Below, in pieces: positions 6,457 to 13,584 of a DNA stretch of 18,775 bases. The notes under the pieces were generated by a model that did no database searches, was not told the origin of the DNA, and worked only from the letters and a program-made list of their open reading frames with translations. The stretch covers positions 1 through 18,775 of the forward strand of contig JAEYVF010000188.1 in NCBI GenBank assembly GCA_023432005.1, written 5' to 3'. Within the stretch, counting starts at the first letter, position 1. Every line of letters begins with the position of its first letter. Source of the stretch: Actinomycetes bacterium. Its GTDB lineage: Bacteria > Actinomycetota > Actinomycetes > Actinomycetales > Microbacteriaceae. The translations under genes and the position numbers were made by a program.

Positions 6457-7482
6457 TCAGAGGGCGCCGGGGTCGGCCGCCTTCGCGAACGTCGGCTCGA
6501 GGAGCGACGCGAGGGCGTCGTCGATCGCGTCCTGGCTCGCGACGTCGCCGGCCTCGACGAAGACCGGTCCGATGATCGCGAGCACATCGAGCTGCGCCTG
6601 GCCCGGGACCGGGTCGACGGCGAGGTTGGTGCGGTCGGCGATGACGGCCGTCGCGATCTCGATGTCGATGCCCGCGACGTCTGCGAGGATCTGCGCGGTC
6701 TCCTCGGGGTTCCCCTCGGCCCACGCGCGCGCCTTCTCGTAGGCGTTCACGACGAGCTGCGCGAGGTCGGCGTGGTTCTCGATGAAGTCCTCGGTCGCGT
6801 TGAGGAAGCCGTAGCTGTTGAAGTCGATGTTGTCGTAGATGATCTTCGACGCGCCGTTGGCGACGCTCGTCGACAGCAGCGGGTCCAGGCCCGACCACGC
6901 GTCGACCGCGCCCGCCTCGATCGCGGCCTTGCCGTCCGCGTGCTGCAGGTTCTCGACCACGACGTCGTCGAGGGTCAGGCCGTGCTCCTCGAGCGTCTGC
7001 AGGAGGAAGAAGTAGGGGTCGGTGCCCTTCGTCGCGGCGATGTGCTTGCCCTTGAGCTCCTCGACCGACGAGATCGAGGAGCCGGCCGGCACGAGGATCG
7101 CGGCCCAGTTCGGCTGGCTGTAGATATCGATGACCTTGATGGGCGACCCGTTCGAGCGCGCGAGGAGCGCGGCCGAGCCGGCCGTCGAGCCCACATCGAT
7201 CGCCCCGGCGCGGAGCGCCTCGTTGGCCTTGTTCGACCCGGCCGACTGCACCCAGTTGACCGTGACGTCGTCGCCGAGCGCCTCCTCGAGCCAGCCCTGG
7301 TCCTTGATGACGAGGCTCAGCGGGTTGTAGGTCGCGAAGTCGATGTTGAGGGTCGTGGCGCTCCAGCCCTGCTCCGAGGGCTGCTCGGCGGCGGCGGGCG
7401 CGCCCTCACCGGAGACGCAGCCCGTGAGGGCGAGCGTTGCGGCGACGGCGGCCGCCGCGGCGGCCAGGATGCTCTTCTTCAT
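6457..7482 (-). CDS. ABC transporter substrate-binding lipoprotein, SsuA/NrtA-like
   Basis: This is the ligand-capturing subunit of the importer, anchored outside the cytoplasmic membrane. The 341-residue protein starts with a lipoprotein signal peptide: MKKS, a hydrophobic Ala-rich stretch, then the lipobox LTGC with the lipidated Cys22. The mature part is a periplasmic-binding-protein-type II fold of the NMT1/SsuA group, with FATYNPLSLVIKDQGWLEE, the GAIDVGSTAGSAALLARSNG segment, and WSGLDPL typical of sulfonate/nitrate binders. AGAGGA lies seven bases before ATG 7482. The gene sits between the ATPase and permease genes. No sulfonate monooxygenase (ssuD) or other catabolic gene is adjacent, so the ligand stays open. 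Confidence 0.92.
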   Translation of the reverse strand: MKKSILAAAAAAVAATLALTGCVSGEGAPAAAEQPSEQGWSATTLNIDFATYNPLSLVIKDQGWLEEALGDDVTVNWVQSAGSNKANEALRAGAIDVGSTAGSAALLARSNGSPIKVIDIYSQPNWAAILVPAGSSISSVEELKGKHIAATKGTDPYFFLLQTLEEHGLTLDDVVVENLQHADGKAAIEAGAVDAWSGLDPLLSTSVANGASKIIYDNIDFNSYGFLNATEDFIENHADLAQLVVNAYEKARAWAEGNPEETAQILADVAGIDIEIATAVIADRTNLAVDPVPGQAQLDVLAIIGPVFVEAGDVASQDAIDDALASLLEPTFAKAADPGAL

Positions 7483-7520
7483 TGTGGTCCTCTGCTGTGG
7501 GTGGTGATCGGGTGGGACGG

Positions 7521-8375
7521 TCAGGAGCCCGCGCGCTTGGCGCGCTGGGCCTTGATCGCCTTGGTGATGTAGTCCTCGGGGTGGTGGCTCTCGACACCGA
7601 GGAGCGAGAGTAGCTCCGCGCGCAGCACGGCGAGCTGGGCGTCGCCGCGGTCGCGCGGTCGGCGCTTGCGGACCTCGAGCACGCGACGGATGGTCGCGCC
7701 GGGCGTGTCGTCGTCGGCGCCCAGGAGCACGATGCGGTCGGCCAGCTGGAGCGCCTCGTCGACGTCGTGCGTCACGAGCACGATGGTGGTGGGCTCGGCG
7801 GTGTGCACCTCGAGCAGGAGGTCCTGCATCGTCAGACGCGTCAGGGCGTCGAGGGCGCCGAATGGCTCGTCGAGCAGCAGGACGCGAGGGTTGCGCGCGA
7901 GGGCGCGCGCGAGCGAGGTGCGCTGGGCCATGCCGCCCGAGATCTGGCGCGGGCGCAGGTTGGTCGCGTGGTCGAGCTGCACGAGCCGGAGCAGCTCGGC
8001 GACACGCTCGCGGCCCTTCTCCGTCGCGGTACCGCGGGGAAGGCCGAGCTCGACGTTGCGCGCGATCGTGCGCCACGGGAGCAGGCGCGGCTCCTGGAAG
8101 GCGACGGCGCAGCGCTGATCGACGGCGGCGACGGGTGAGTCGCCGATCGACAGCTGCCCCGCATCGGCTCGGTCGAGTCCCGAGATGAGGCGCAGGAGCG
8201 TGGACTTGCCGCAGCCGGAGGGGCCGAGCAGCGCGACGATCTCCCCCGCGCGGATGTCGAGATCGACATCCCGGAGCACGACTCGCTCGCCGCCGTCGGG
8301 CGCCGGGAAGGTCCGGCCGACGCCCGAGATCCGCACGGGCAGCGCGGGGACGGCGGGAGCTTCGACGACGGTCAC
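7521..8375 (-). CDS. ABC transporter ATP-binding protein, SsuB/TauB-like
   Basis: This ATPase subunit drives the importer. With the chosen start it has 284 residues. Walker A is GPSGCGKST (51-59), the Q-loop is AFQEPRLLPWRT, the signature is ISGGMAQR (instead of the usual LSGGQ), Walker B is VLLLDEPFGALD, and the switch histidine is in VTHDVDEA. A C-terminal extension of about 60 residues ends in a Lys/Arg-rich tail. The frame continues upstream to a GTG at 8447. I prefer GTG 8375 because it leaves the normal short lead before the first strand (VRISGV), whereas 8447 sits in the loop of a hairpin. Neither start has a good ribosome binding site, so the start is uncertain. It is the first gene of the transporter cluster. 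Confidence 0.88.
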   Translation of the reverse strand: MTVVEAPAVPALPVRISGVGRTFPAPDGGERVVLRDVDLDIRAGEIVALLGPSGCGKSTLLRLISGLDRADAGQLSIGDSPVAAVDQRCAVAFQEPRLLPWRTIARNVELGLPRGTATEKGRERVAELLRLVQLDHATNLRPRQISGGMAQRTSLARALARNPRVLLLDEPFGALDALTRLTMQDLLLEVHTAEPTTIVLVTHDVDEALQLADRIVLLGADDDTPGATIRRVLEVRKRRPRDRGDAQLAVLRAELLSLLGVESHHPEDYITKAIKAQRAKRAGS

Positions 8376-8436
8376 GCGCTCGACCGTAGGGAACCCCGGG
8401 AACCGCCCGCAAAGCGGACCGTCACGGAGGGAAACA

Positions 8437-8454
8437 TGACGCCTCACGGCGTCA
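8437..8454 (-). promoter_or_regulatory. inverted repeat between nusB and the ABC transporter genes
   Basis: TGACGCC and GGCGTCA form perfect seven-base arms around a four-base loop. Read on the minus strand, the hairpin is followed by TGTTTCCC. It begins nine bases after the nusB stop and lies about 60 bases before the ATPase start. It may be a weak terminator closing the alaS-nusB operon, an operator for the transporter genes, or both. The sequence alone does not decide. Confidence 0.5.
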
Positions 8455-8462
8455 CACGGACG

Positions 8463-8873
8463 TCAGCGCTCGCGCGCGATGGCTGAGAGCACGCCGTTCA
8501 CGAAGCTCCCCGAGTCGTCGGTGCTCAGCTCGCCGGCCAGCTGCACGGCCTCCGAGATCGCGACGGCATCCGGTACCTCGTCGTTGTGCAGGATCTCCCA
8601 CGCGGCGGCGCGCAGGATGGCGCGGTCGAGCACCGGCATGCGCTCGAGCGTCCAGCCGTGCGCGTGCGCGGTGATGGCCGCGTCGATCGCCTCACGGTGC
8701 TCGTCGACGCCCTCCACGATCTCGCGGGCGTAGCGCCAGGACGCCTCGCGAGCGGGCTCCCCGGCTGCGCGGCGCTGCTCCTCGACGAGCGCGTCCGCGA
8801 GGGATCGCTCCCGGAGGTCGGCGCCGTAGAGCAGGTCGATCGCCCGCTTGCGGGCCTTGGTGCGTGCGCTCAC
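8463..8873 (-). CDS. nusB: transcription antitermination factor NusB
   Basis: NusB binds boxA RNA with ribosomal protein S10 and promotes complete transcription of rRNA operons. The 136-residue all-helical protein shows the family N-terminus ARTKARKRAIDLLYGAD, the central YAREIVEGV segment, and the C-terminal LDRAILRAAAWEIL followed by DAVAISEAVQLAGELS and FVNGVLSAI. The start is GTG 8873, seven bases downstream of the efp stop codon. The neighbour efp and the nearby pyr operon repeat the arrangement seen in Streptomyces. It is the last gene before the accessory transporter block. Confidence 0.96.
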   Translation of the reverse strand: MSARTKARKRAIDLLYGADLRERSLADALVEEQRRAAGEPAREASWRYAREIVEGVDEHREAIDAAITAHAHGWTLERMPVLDRAILRAAAWEILHNDEVPDAVAISEAVQLAGELSTDDSGSFVNGVLSAIARER

Positions 8874-8879
8874 CGCGGG

Positions 8880-9437
8880 TCAGACGCGGCCGAGGTAGTC
8901 ACCCGAGCGGGTGTCGACCTTGACCTTCGTGCCGCTCTCGAGGAACAGCGGGACCTGGATCTCGTAGCCCGTCTCGAGCGTCGCGGGCTTCGTGCCCGCG
9001 CTCGAGCGGTCGCCCTGGAGGCCGGGCTCGGTGTAGGTGACCTCGAGCACGACGGAGGCCGGGAGCTCGACGTAGAGCGGCTCGCCTTCGTGGAGGGCGA
9101 TCTGCACCTCCTGGTTCTCGAGCATGAAGTTGGCGGCGTCGCCGACGATGCCCGCGGGCACGGTGAGCTGGTCGTAGTCGGACGTGTCCATGAACACGAA
9201 GCCGTCGCCGTCACGGTAGAGGTACTGGAAGTCGCGACGGTCGACGGTCGCGAAGTCGATCTTGGTGCCCGCGTTGAACGTGCGGTCGACGCTCTTGCCG
9301 GAGAGCACGTTCTTGAGCTTGGTGCGCACGAACGCGCCGCCCTTGCCGGGCTTCACGTGCTGGAACTCGACCACGTTCCAGAGCTGTCCGTCGATGTTGA
9401 GGACGCTGCCGTTCTTGATGTCGTTCGTCGTGGCCAT
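8880..9437 (-). CDS. efp: elongation factor P
   Basis: EF-P binds between the P and E sites of stalled ribosomes and speeds peptide-bond formation at consecutive prolines. The 185-residue protein has three beta domains: a KOW-like N-terminal domain (about 1-62), a central OB domain, and the C-terminal OB domain ending in TRSGDYLGRV. The functional loop reads KPGKGGAF with Lys32 at the tip. A Lys at the tip that can act unmodified is described for actinobacteria with the palindromic loop PGKGP; here the last residue is Gly. No lysyl-modification genes (epmA/epmB) are in the window. ATG 9437 is the standard start (MATTNDIKNG). The upstream ribosome binding site is weak. Confidence 0.97.
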   Translation of the reverse strand: MATTNDIKNGSVLNIDGQLWNVVEFQHVKPGKGGAFVRTKLKNVLSGKSVDRTFNAGTKIDFATVDRRDFQYLYRDGDGFVFMDTSDYDQLTVPAGIVGDAANFMLENQEVQIALHEGEPLYVELPASVVLEVTYTEPGLQGDRSSAGTKPATLETGYEIQVPLFLESGTKVKVDTRSGDYLGRV

Positions 9438-9502
9438 GCGTGTCAGCTGTTCCGTTTCGTGGGGAATGGGGGGCGGATGCGCCCGTACGAGTGTAACGAC
9501 CC

Positions 9503-9940
9503 CTAGCGGGCGCGACGGACGGCCGCGAGGGCGAGCACATACGAGTCGAAGCCGAATCCGGCGATCACACCCGTCGCGATGCCGGAGATGACGCTGCGGT
9601 GGCGGAACTCCTCGCGCGCGTGCGGATTCGAGATGTGCACCTCGACGAGAGGGATGCCGGCCTTCGTCACGAGCGCCGCCGCATCCCGCAGCGCGTAGCT
9701 GTAGTGCGTGAACGCCGCGGGGTTGAGGATGACGGGCGTGTGCTCGTCGACCGCCTCGTGCAGCCACCGTACGAGCTCGGCCTCATCGTCGGTCTGCCGG
9801 AGATCCACCTCGACGCCCTCGCCCGCCTCCTCGACGAGGAGCACGCGCAGTGCGGACAGATCCTGATCGCCGTACACGTCGGGCTCGCGGCTGCCGAGGC
9901 GGCCGAGGTTGGGTCCGTTGAGCACCATCACGCGCGACAT
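9503..9940 (-). CDS. aroQ: 3-dehydroquinate dehydratase, type II
   Basis: AroQ dehydrates 3-dehydroquinate to 3-dehydroshikimate, step three of the shikimate pathway. The 145-residue protein is the small dodecameric type II enzyme. It shows the N-terminal LNGPNLGRLGSREPDVYG with the catalytic Tyr23, Asn74 in ILNPAAFTHYS, and the catalytic His103 in EVHISNPHAREEFRHRS. Its ATG at 9940 lies 21 bases after the aroB stop. Together with aroB it carries out two consecutive steps, and both belong to the aro cluster that continues upstream. Confidence 0.96.
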   Translation of the reverse strand: MSRVMVLNGPNLGRLGSREPDVYGDQDLSALRVLLVEEAGEGVEVDLRQTDDEAELVRWLHEAVDEHTPVILNPAAFTHYSYALRDAAALVTKAGIPLVEVHISNPHAREEFRHRSVISGIATGVIAGFGFDSYVLALAAVRRAR

Positions 9941-9961
9941 GCGCTCAGCCTATCGACGGGG

Positions 9962-11053
9962 TCAGCTCGCGATCTCCTGGTAGGCCGAGAACAGCAACGA
10001 CTCGTCCGGCCCCTGCAGGGTCGTCGGGCGGCCGATGTCGTCGAGCACGATGAACCGCAGGAGCGCACCGCGCGCCTTCTTGTCCCGGCGCATCGACGCG
10101 AGCAGGGTCGGCCAGCGCCCGGCGGGGTAGGTCGTCGGCAGGTCGAGCGAGTCCAGGACGCGGCGGTGCCTGTCGACGGCCGCGTCCGAGAGGTGCCGCG
10201 TGAGGCGCGAGAGCTCCGCGGCGAACACCATGCCGATCGAGATGGCGGCGCCGTGGCGCCAGCGGTAGCGCTCGGCGTGCTCGATCGCGTGACCGAGCGT
10301 ATGGCCGTAGTTGAGGATCTCCCGCAGTCCCTGCTCGGTGAAGTCCTCCCCGACGACGCGCGCCTTCATGGCGATCGCGAGCTCCACGGCGCGGCGGAAC
10401 TCGGGCGACGTCGGATCGGTCGCGCGCGCCGGATCGGCCTCCACGATGTCGAGGATCTCCGGCTCGGCGATGAAGCCCGCCTTCACGACCTCCGCGTAGC
10501 CCGCGAGGATCTCGTTGCGCGGCAGCGTGTCGAGCAGCTCGAGGTCGCACAGCACGGCGCGCGGTGCCCAGAAGGCCCCGACGAGGTTCTTACCCTCCGC
10601 CGTGTTGATGCCCGTCTTGCCGCCCACCGCCGCGTCGACCATCGCCAGCACGGTCGTCGGCACCTGCACGACGGCGATGCCGCGCAGCCAGGTCGCGGCG
10701 ACGAAGCCCGCCAGATCGGTCGTCGCGCCGCCTCCGAGCCCCACGATCGCGTCGCTGCGCGTGAAATCGGTCTGACCGAGGATCTGCCAGAGGAATGCGG
10801 CGACCTCGACGCGCTTGGCGCCCTCGGCATCCGGGATCTCGGCGAGCATCACCTGACGATCGCCCGACGCGGCCAGCTCCTCGCGCAGGGCCTCGGCGCG
10901 CGCACCGAGCGCGGGCGCGTGCACGACGAGCACCTTCTCGGCACGCGGCGGCAGCAGGTCCTCGAGGGTGCCGAGGATGCCGCGGCCCACGTGCACCTCG
11001 TACTCCCTCATGCCATCCGTCCCCGAGACGGGGATGACGGTGGTCTCGCTCAT
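9962..11053 (-). CDS. aroB: 3-dehydroquinate synthase
   Basis: AroB cyclises DAHP to 3-dehydroquinate using NAD+ and a divalent metal, usually zinc. The 363-residue protein has the NAD site GLGGGATTD (105-113), the signature VPTTVLAMVDAAVGGKTGIN (131-150), and the metal ligands Glu188 (AEVVKAG), His251 (NYGHTLGH) and His267 (WRHGAA). The start ATG 11053 overlaps the aroK stop as ATGA, indicating translational coupling. The gene makes the substrate for the downstream aroQ product. Confidence 0.97.
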   Translation of the reverse strand: MSETTVIPVSGTDGMREYEVHVGRGILGTLEDLLPPRAEKVLVVHAPALGARAEALREELAASGDRQVMLAEIPDAEGAKRVEVAAFLWQILGQTDFTRSDAIVGLGGGATTDLAGFVAATWLRGIAVVQVPTTVLAMVDAAVGGKTGINTAEGKNLVGAFWAPRAVLCDLELLDTLPRNEILAGYAEVVKAGFIAEPEILDIVEADPARATDPTSPEFRRAVELAIAMKARVVGEDFTEQGLREILNYGHTLGHAIEHAERYRWRHGAAISIGMVFAAELSRLTRHLSDAAVDRHRRVLDSLDLPTTYPAGRWPTLLASMRRDKKARGALLRFIVLDDIGRPTTLQGPDESLLFSAYQEIAS

Positions 11054-11562
11054 CTGGACTCCAGTCCGTTGCGTTCGATCCAGGTCACGACGTCCTGTGC
11101 GATGCCGTCGATCGGCAGGCGCGAGGTGTCGAAGGTCACGCGCGCGAGGTCTTCGTACACGGAGCGGCGGGCGTCGTAGATGCGCTGCCAGTCACCGACC
11201 CCGCCGCGGACGAGCGGGCGCTTGCCATCGCCGAGGCGCGACGCGACGGCCTCCGCGGAGATCGTGAGGTAGACGACGGGCAGCCCGCGCAGCTCGGCCC
11301 GGGTCGCCTCGTCGAGCACCGCTCCCCCGCCGAGCGACACGATGCCGCCGCCGTGGAGCGCCTCGCGCACGACGTCGCGCTCGAGCGCCCGGAAGTGCGA
11401 TTCGCCGTACGCGTCGAAGATGCCGGCGATCGCCCCGTGCCGCGCGACGATGACCTTGTCGGTGTCGGTGAAGGGCACGCCGAGGGCACGCGCGACGCGC
11501 TTGCCGATGCGGGTCTTGCCCGCACCCATCGGGCCGATGAAGACGGCGAGCGGGCCGCTCAT
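11050..11562 (-). CDS. aroK: shikimate kinase
   Basis: Shikimate kinase phosphorylates shikimate at the 3-hydroxyl with ATP. The 170-residue protein is a P-loop kinase with Walker A GPMGAGKT (10-17), the shikimate-binding Asp in FTDTDKVI (33/35), Arg in GESHFRALE, and the LGGGAVL motif (about 78-84). The lid region has KRPLVRGG. It overlaps both neighbours by four bases (ATGA with aroC and aroB). Actinobacteria often keep aroC-aroK-aroB in this order. EPSP synthase (aroA), which uses its product, is not in the window. Confidence 0.96.
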   Translation of the reverse strand: MSGPLAVFIGPMGAGKTRIGKRVARALGVPFTDTDKVIVARHGAIAGIFDAYGESHFRALERDVVREALHGGGIVSLGGGAVLDEATRAELRGLPVVYLTISAEAVASRLGDGKRPLVRGGVGDWQRIYDARRSVYEDLARVTFDTSRLPIDGIAQDVVTWIERNGLESR

Positions 11563-12758
11563 GCCGTGGCGGCGCCGGTGCGCAGCGCGTCCGGGATGGC
11601 TGCGAGGTACGCCTCGAGGTTGCGCTTGGTCTCGCCCACCGAGTCGCCTCCGAACTTCTCGAGCATCGCGTTCGCGAGCACGAGCGCCACCATGGCCTCG
11701 GCGACGACACCCGCCGCCGGCACGGCGCACACGTCCGAGCGCTGGTGGTGCGCCTGCGCGGCCTCACCCGTGGCGACGTCGATCGTGCGCAGGGCGTGCG
11801 GCACGGTCGCGATGGGCTTCATCCCCGCCCGTACCCGCAGGATGGTGCCCGTCGACATACCGCCCTCGGTGCCGCCCGCCCGGTCGGACTCGCGGCGGAT
11901 GACGCCGTCGTGCATGACCATCTCGTCGTGCGCCCGCGAGCCCGGACGGCGCGTGGTCTCGAAGCCGTCGCCGACCTCGACGCCCTTGATGGCCTGGATC
12001 CCCATGAGCGCGGCGGCGAGCTGCGCGTCGAGGCGACGATCCCAGTGCACGTAGCTGCCGAGCCCCGGGGGCACGCCGTAGGCGAGCACCTCGACGACAC
12101 CGCCGAGCGTGTCGCCCTCGTCGTGGGCGCGGTCGATCCGGGCGACCATCGCCTCCGAGGTCGCGGGGTCGAAGCAGCGCAGCGGATCGGCGTCGAGCGC
12201 GTCGACGTCGTCGGGCGTGGGGAGCCTCGCGTCGTCGGGAACGCGCACCGTCTCGATCGAGAGCGTGTGGGAGACGAGGCGGATGCCGAGCTCGCCGAGG
12301 AACGCGCGCGCGACGGCGCCGAGAGCGACGCGCGCCGCGGTCTCCCGGGCACTCGCGCGCTCGAGCACGTTGCGCGCCTCGGGGAAGTCGTACTTCTGCA
12401 TGCCGACGAGGTCGGCGTGGCCCGGACGCGGGCGCGTGAGGGCGGCGCCGCGGCCCTTGGGAAGGGTCTCCGGGTCCACGGGTGTCGCCGACATGACGTC
12501 GACCCAGCGCGGCCACTCCGTGTTGCCCACGCGCAGCGCGACGGGGCTGCCCATCGTGCGCCCGAAGCGGATGCCGCCCGAGATCGTGAGCTCGTCCTGT
12601 TCGAACTTCATGCGGGCGCCGCGGCCGTAGCCGAGCTTGCGGCGCTGCAGATCGGCCTGGATCTGCTCGGGCGAGACGGGCACATCGGCCGGCATGCCTT
12701 CGAGGATCGCCACCAGTTCGGGTCCGTGCGACTCACCGGCCGTCAACCAACGCAGCAT
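11559..12758 (-). CDS. aroC: chorismate synthase
   Basis: Chorismate synthase removes phosphate from EPSP to give chorismate, using reduced FMN. The 399-residue protein has the three classic signatures: the N-terminal TAGESHGPELVAILEG, the central RPRPGHADLVG with ERASARETAARVA, and the C-terminal HHQRSDVCAVPAAGVVAEAM. GGTEGGMSTG is also present. The length is typical of actinobacterial enzymes, somewhat longer than in E. coli. ATG 12758 follows the aroE stop by seven bases. The gene is the first of the overlapping aroC-aroK-aroB set. Confidence 0.97.
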   Translation of the reverse strand: MLRWLTAGESHGPELVAILEGMPADVPVSPEQIQADLQRRKLGYGRGARMKFEQDELTISGGIRFGRTMGSPVALRVGNTEWPRWVDVMSATPVDPETLPKGRGAALTRPRPGHADLVGMQKYDFPEARNVLERASARETAARVALGAVARAFLGELGIRLVSHTLSIETVRVPDDARLPTPDDVDALDADPLRCFDPATSEAMVARIDRAHDEGDTLGGVVEVLAYGVPPGLGSYVHWDRRLDAQLAAALMGIQAIKGVEVGDGFETTRRPGSRAHDEMVMHDGVIRRESDRAGGTEGGMSTGTILRVRAGMKPIATVPHALRTIDVATGEAAQAHHQRSDVCAVPAAGVVAEAMVALVLANAMLEKFGGDSVGETKRNLEAYLAAIPDALRTGAATA

Positions 12759-12765
12759 GTCTCGA

Positions 12766-13584
12766 TCATTCCACAGCGGCGCGCATGGCCCGGATGACGG
12801 CGTCCTCGTCGGGCAGCGGCGTCGACGGATCGCCCGCCACGAAGATCCGGATCTGGTGCACCGCCTGGTGCACGAGCATCTCGAGGCCGTGCACGACCGT
12901 TCCGCCTGCCTCCGTCCAGGCGGCGGCGAGCGGGGTGGGCCACGGCGCGTAGGCGACGTCGAGGAGCGTCTGCGCCGCGCGGAGCCGCAGGAGGCTCACG
13001 GGGAAGTCGGCGCGCGGCGGGATCGTGCTCACGGCGACGTCGCTCTCGGCGAGGGCGGCATCCGCATCCGCGCCGAGCGCGACGACGCGAGCGGATGCGA
13101 AGGTGCCGGACGCGATGACCTTGGCGACGTCGCGCACCGCGACCGTGACCTCGGCGCCGAGGCCCTCGAGAGCGCGCACGGCGCTCTCCGCCGTCGCGCC
13201 GCCCCCGAGCACCGTCGCGCGGGTGGCGGACGTGACGCCGGCCTCGCCGAACGCCGCCGTCACACCGTGCACATCGGTGTTGAAGGCCTTCACCGCACGG
13301 CCGCGATCGAGCAGGATCGTATTGCCCTGCCCCGTGCGTCGCGCGACCTCGTCGACCTCCGGCACGAGCTCGGCGACGCGACGCTTGAGCGGCATCGTGA
13401 GCGAGAGGCCGCGCCACTCCGCCCCGAGGCCGTCGAGGAACCCCTCGAGGCCGGCATCGTCGACCTCGACCCGGTCGTAGTCCCAGTCGAGCCCGAGCAC
13501 GCCGTAGGCCGCCCGGTGCAGCTGCGGAGAGCGGGAGTGCCCGATGGGCGATCCGAGCACCGCGAGGCGCGTGCCGTCAGGCAC
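12766..13584 (-). CDS. aroE: shikimate dehydrogenase (NADP+-dependent family)
   Basis: AroE reduces 3-dehydroshikimate to shikimate. The 272-residue protein shows the substrate site GSPIGHSRSPQLH (11-23), the catalytic Lys67 in SLTMPLKRRV, Asp104 in FNTDVHG, the nucleotide-binding turn LGGGATAES, and the closing VHGLEMLVHQAVHQ motif. Canonical AroE has NVTxPxK at the lysine; the SLTMPLK form seen here keeps the catalytic residue. The start is GTG 13584, overlapping the mltG stop by eight bases. Confidence 0.95.
   Translation of the reverse strand: MPDGTRLAVLGSPIGHSRSPQLHRAAYGVLGLDWDYDRVEVDDAGLEGFLDGLGAEWRGLSLTMPLKRRVAELVPEVDEVARRTGQGNTILLDRGRAVKAFNTDVHGVTAAFGEAGVTSATRATVLGGGATAESAVRALEGLGAEVTVAVRDVAKVIASGTFASARVVALGADADAALAESDVAVSTIPPRADFPVSLLRLRAAQTLLDVAYAPWPTPLAAAWTEAGGTVVHGLEMLVHQAVHQIRIFVAGDPSTPLPDEDAVIRAMRAAVE

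Noticed and set aside
4665..8462. Integrated mobile element carrying the ABC and DoxX genes
   Set aside because: No transposase, integrase, terminal repeats or target-site duplication could be seen; only an accessory insertion of unknown route is supported.
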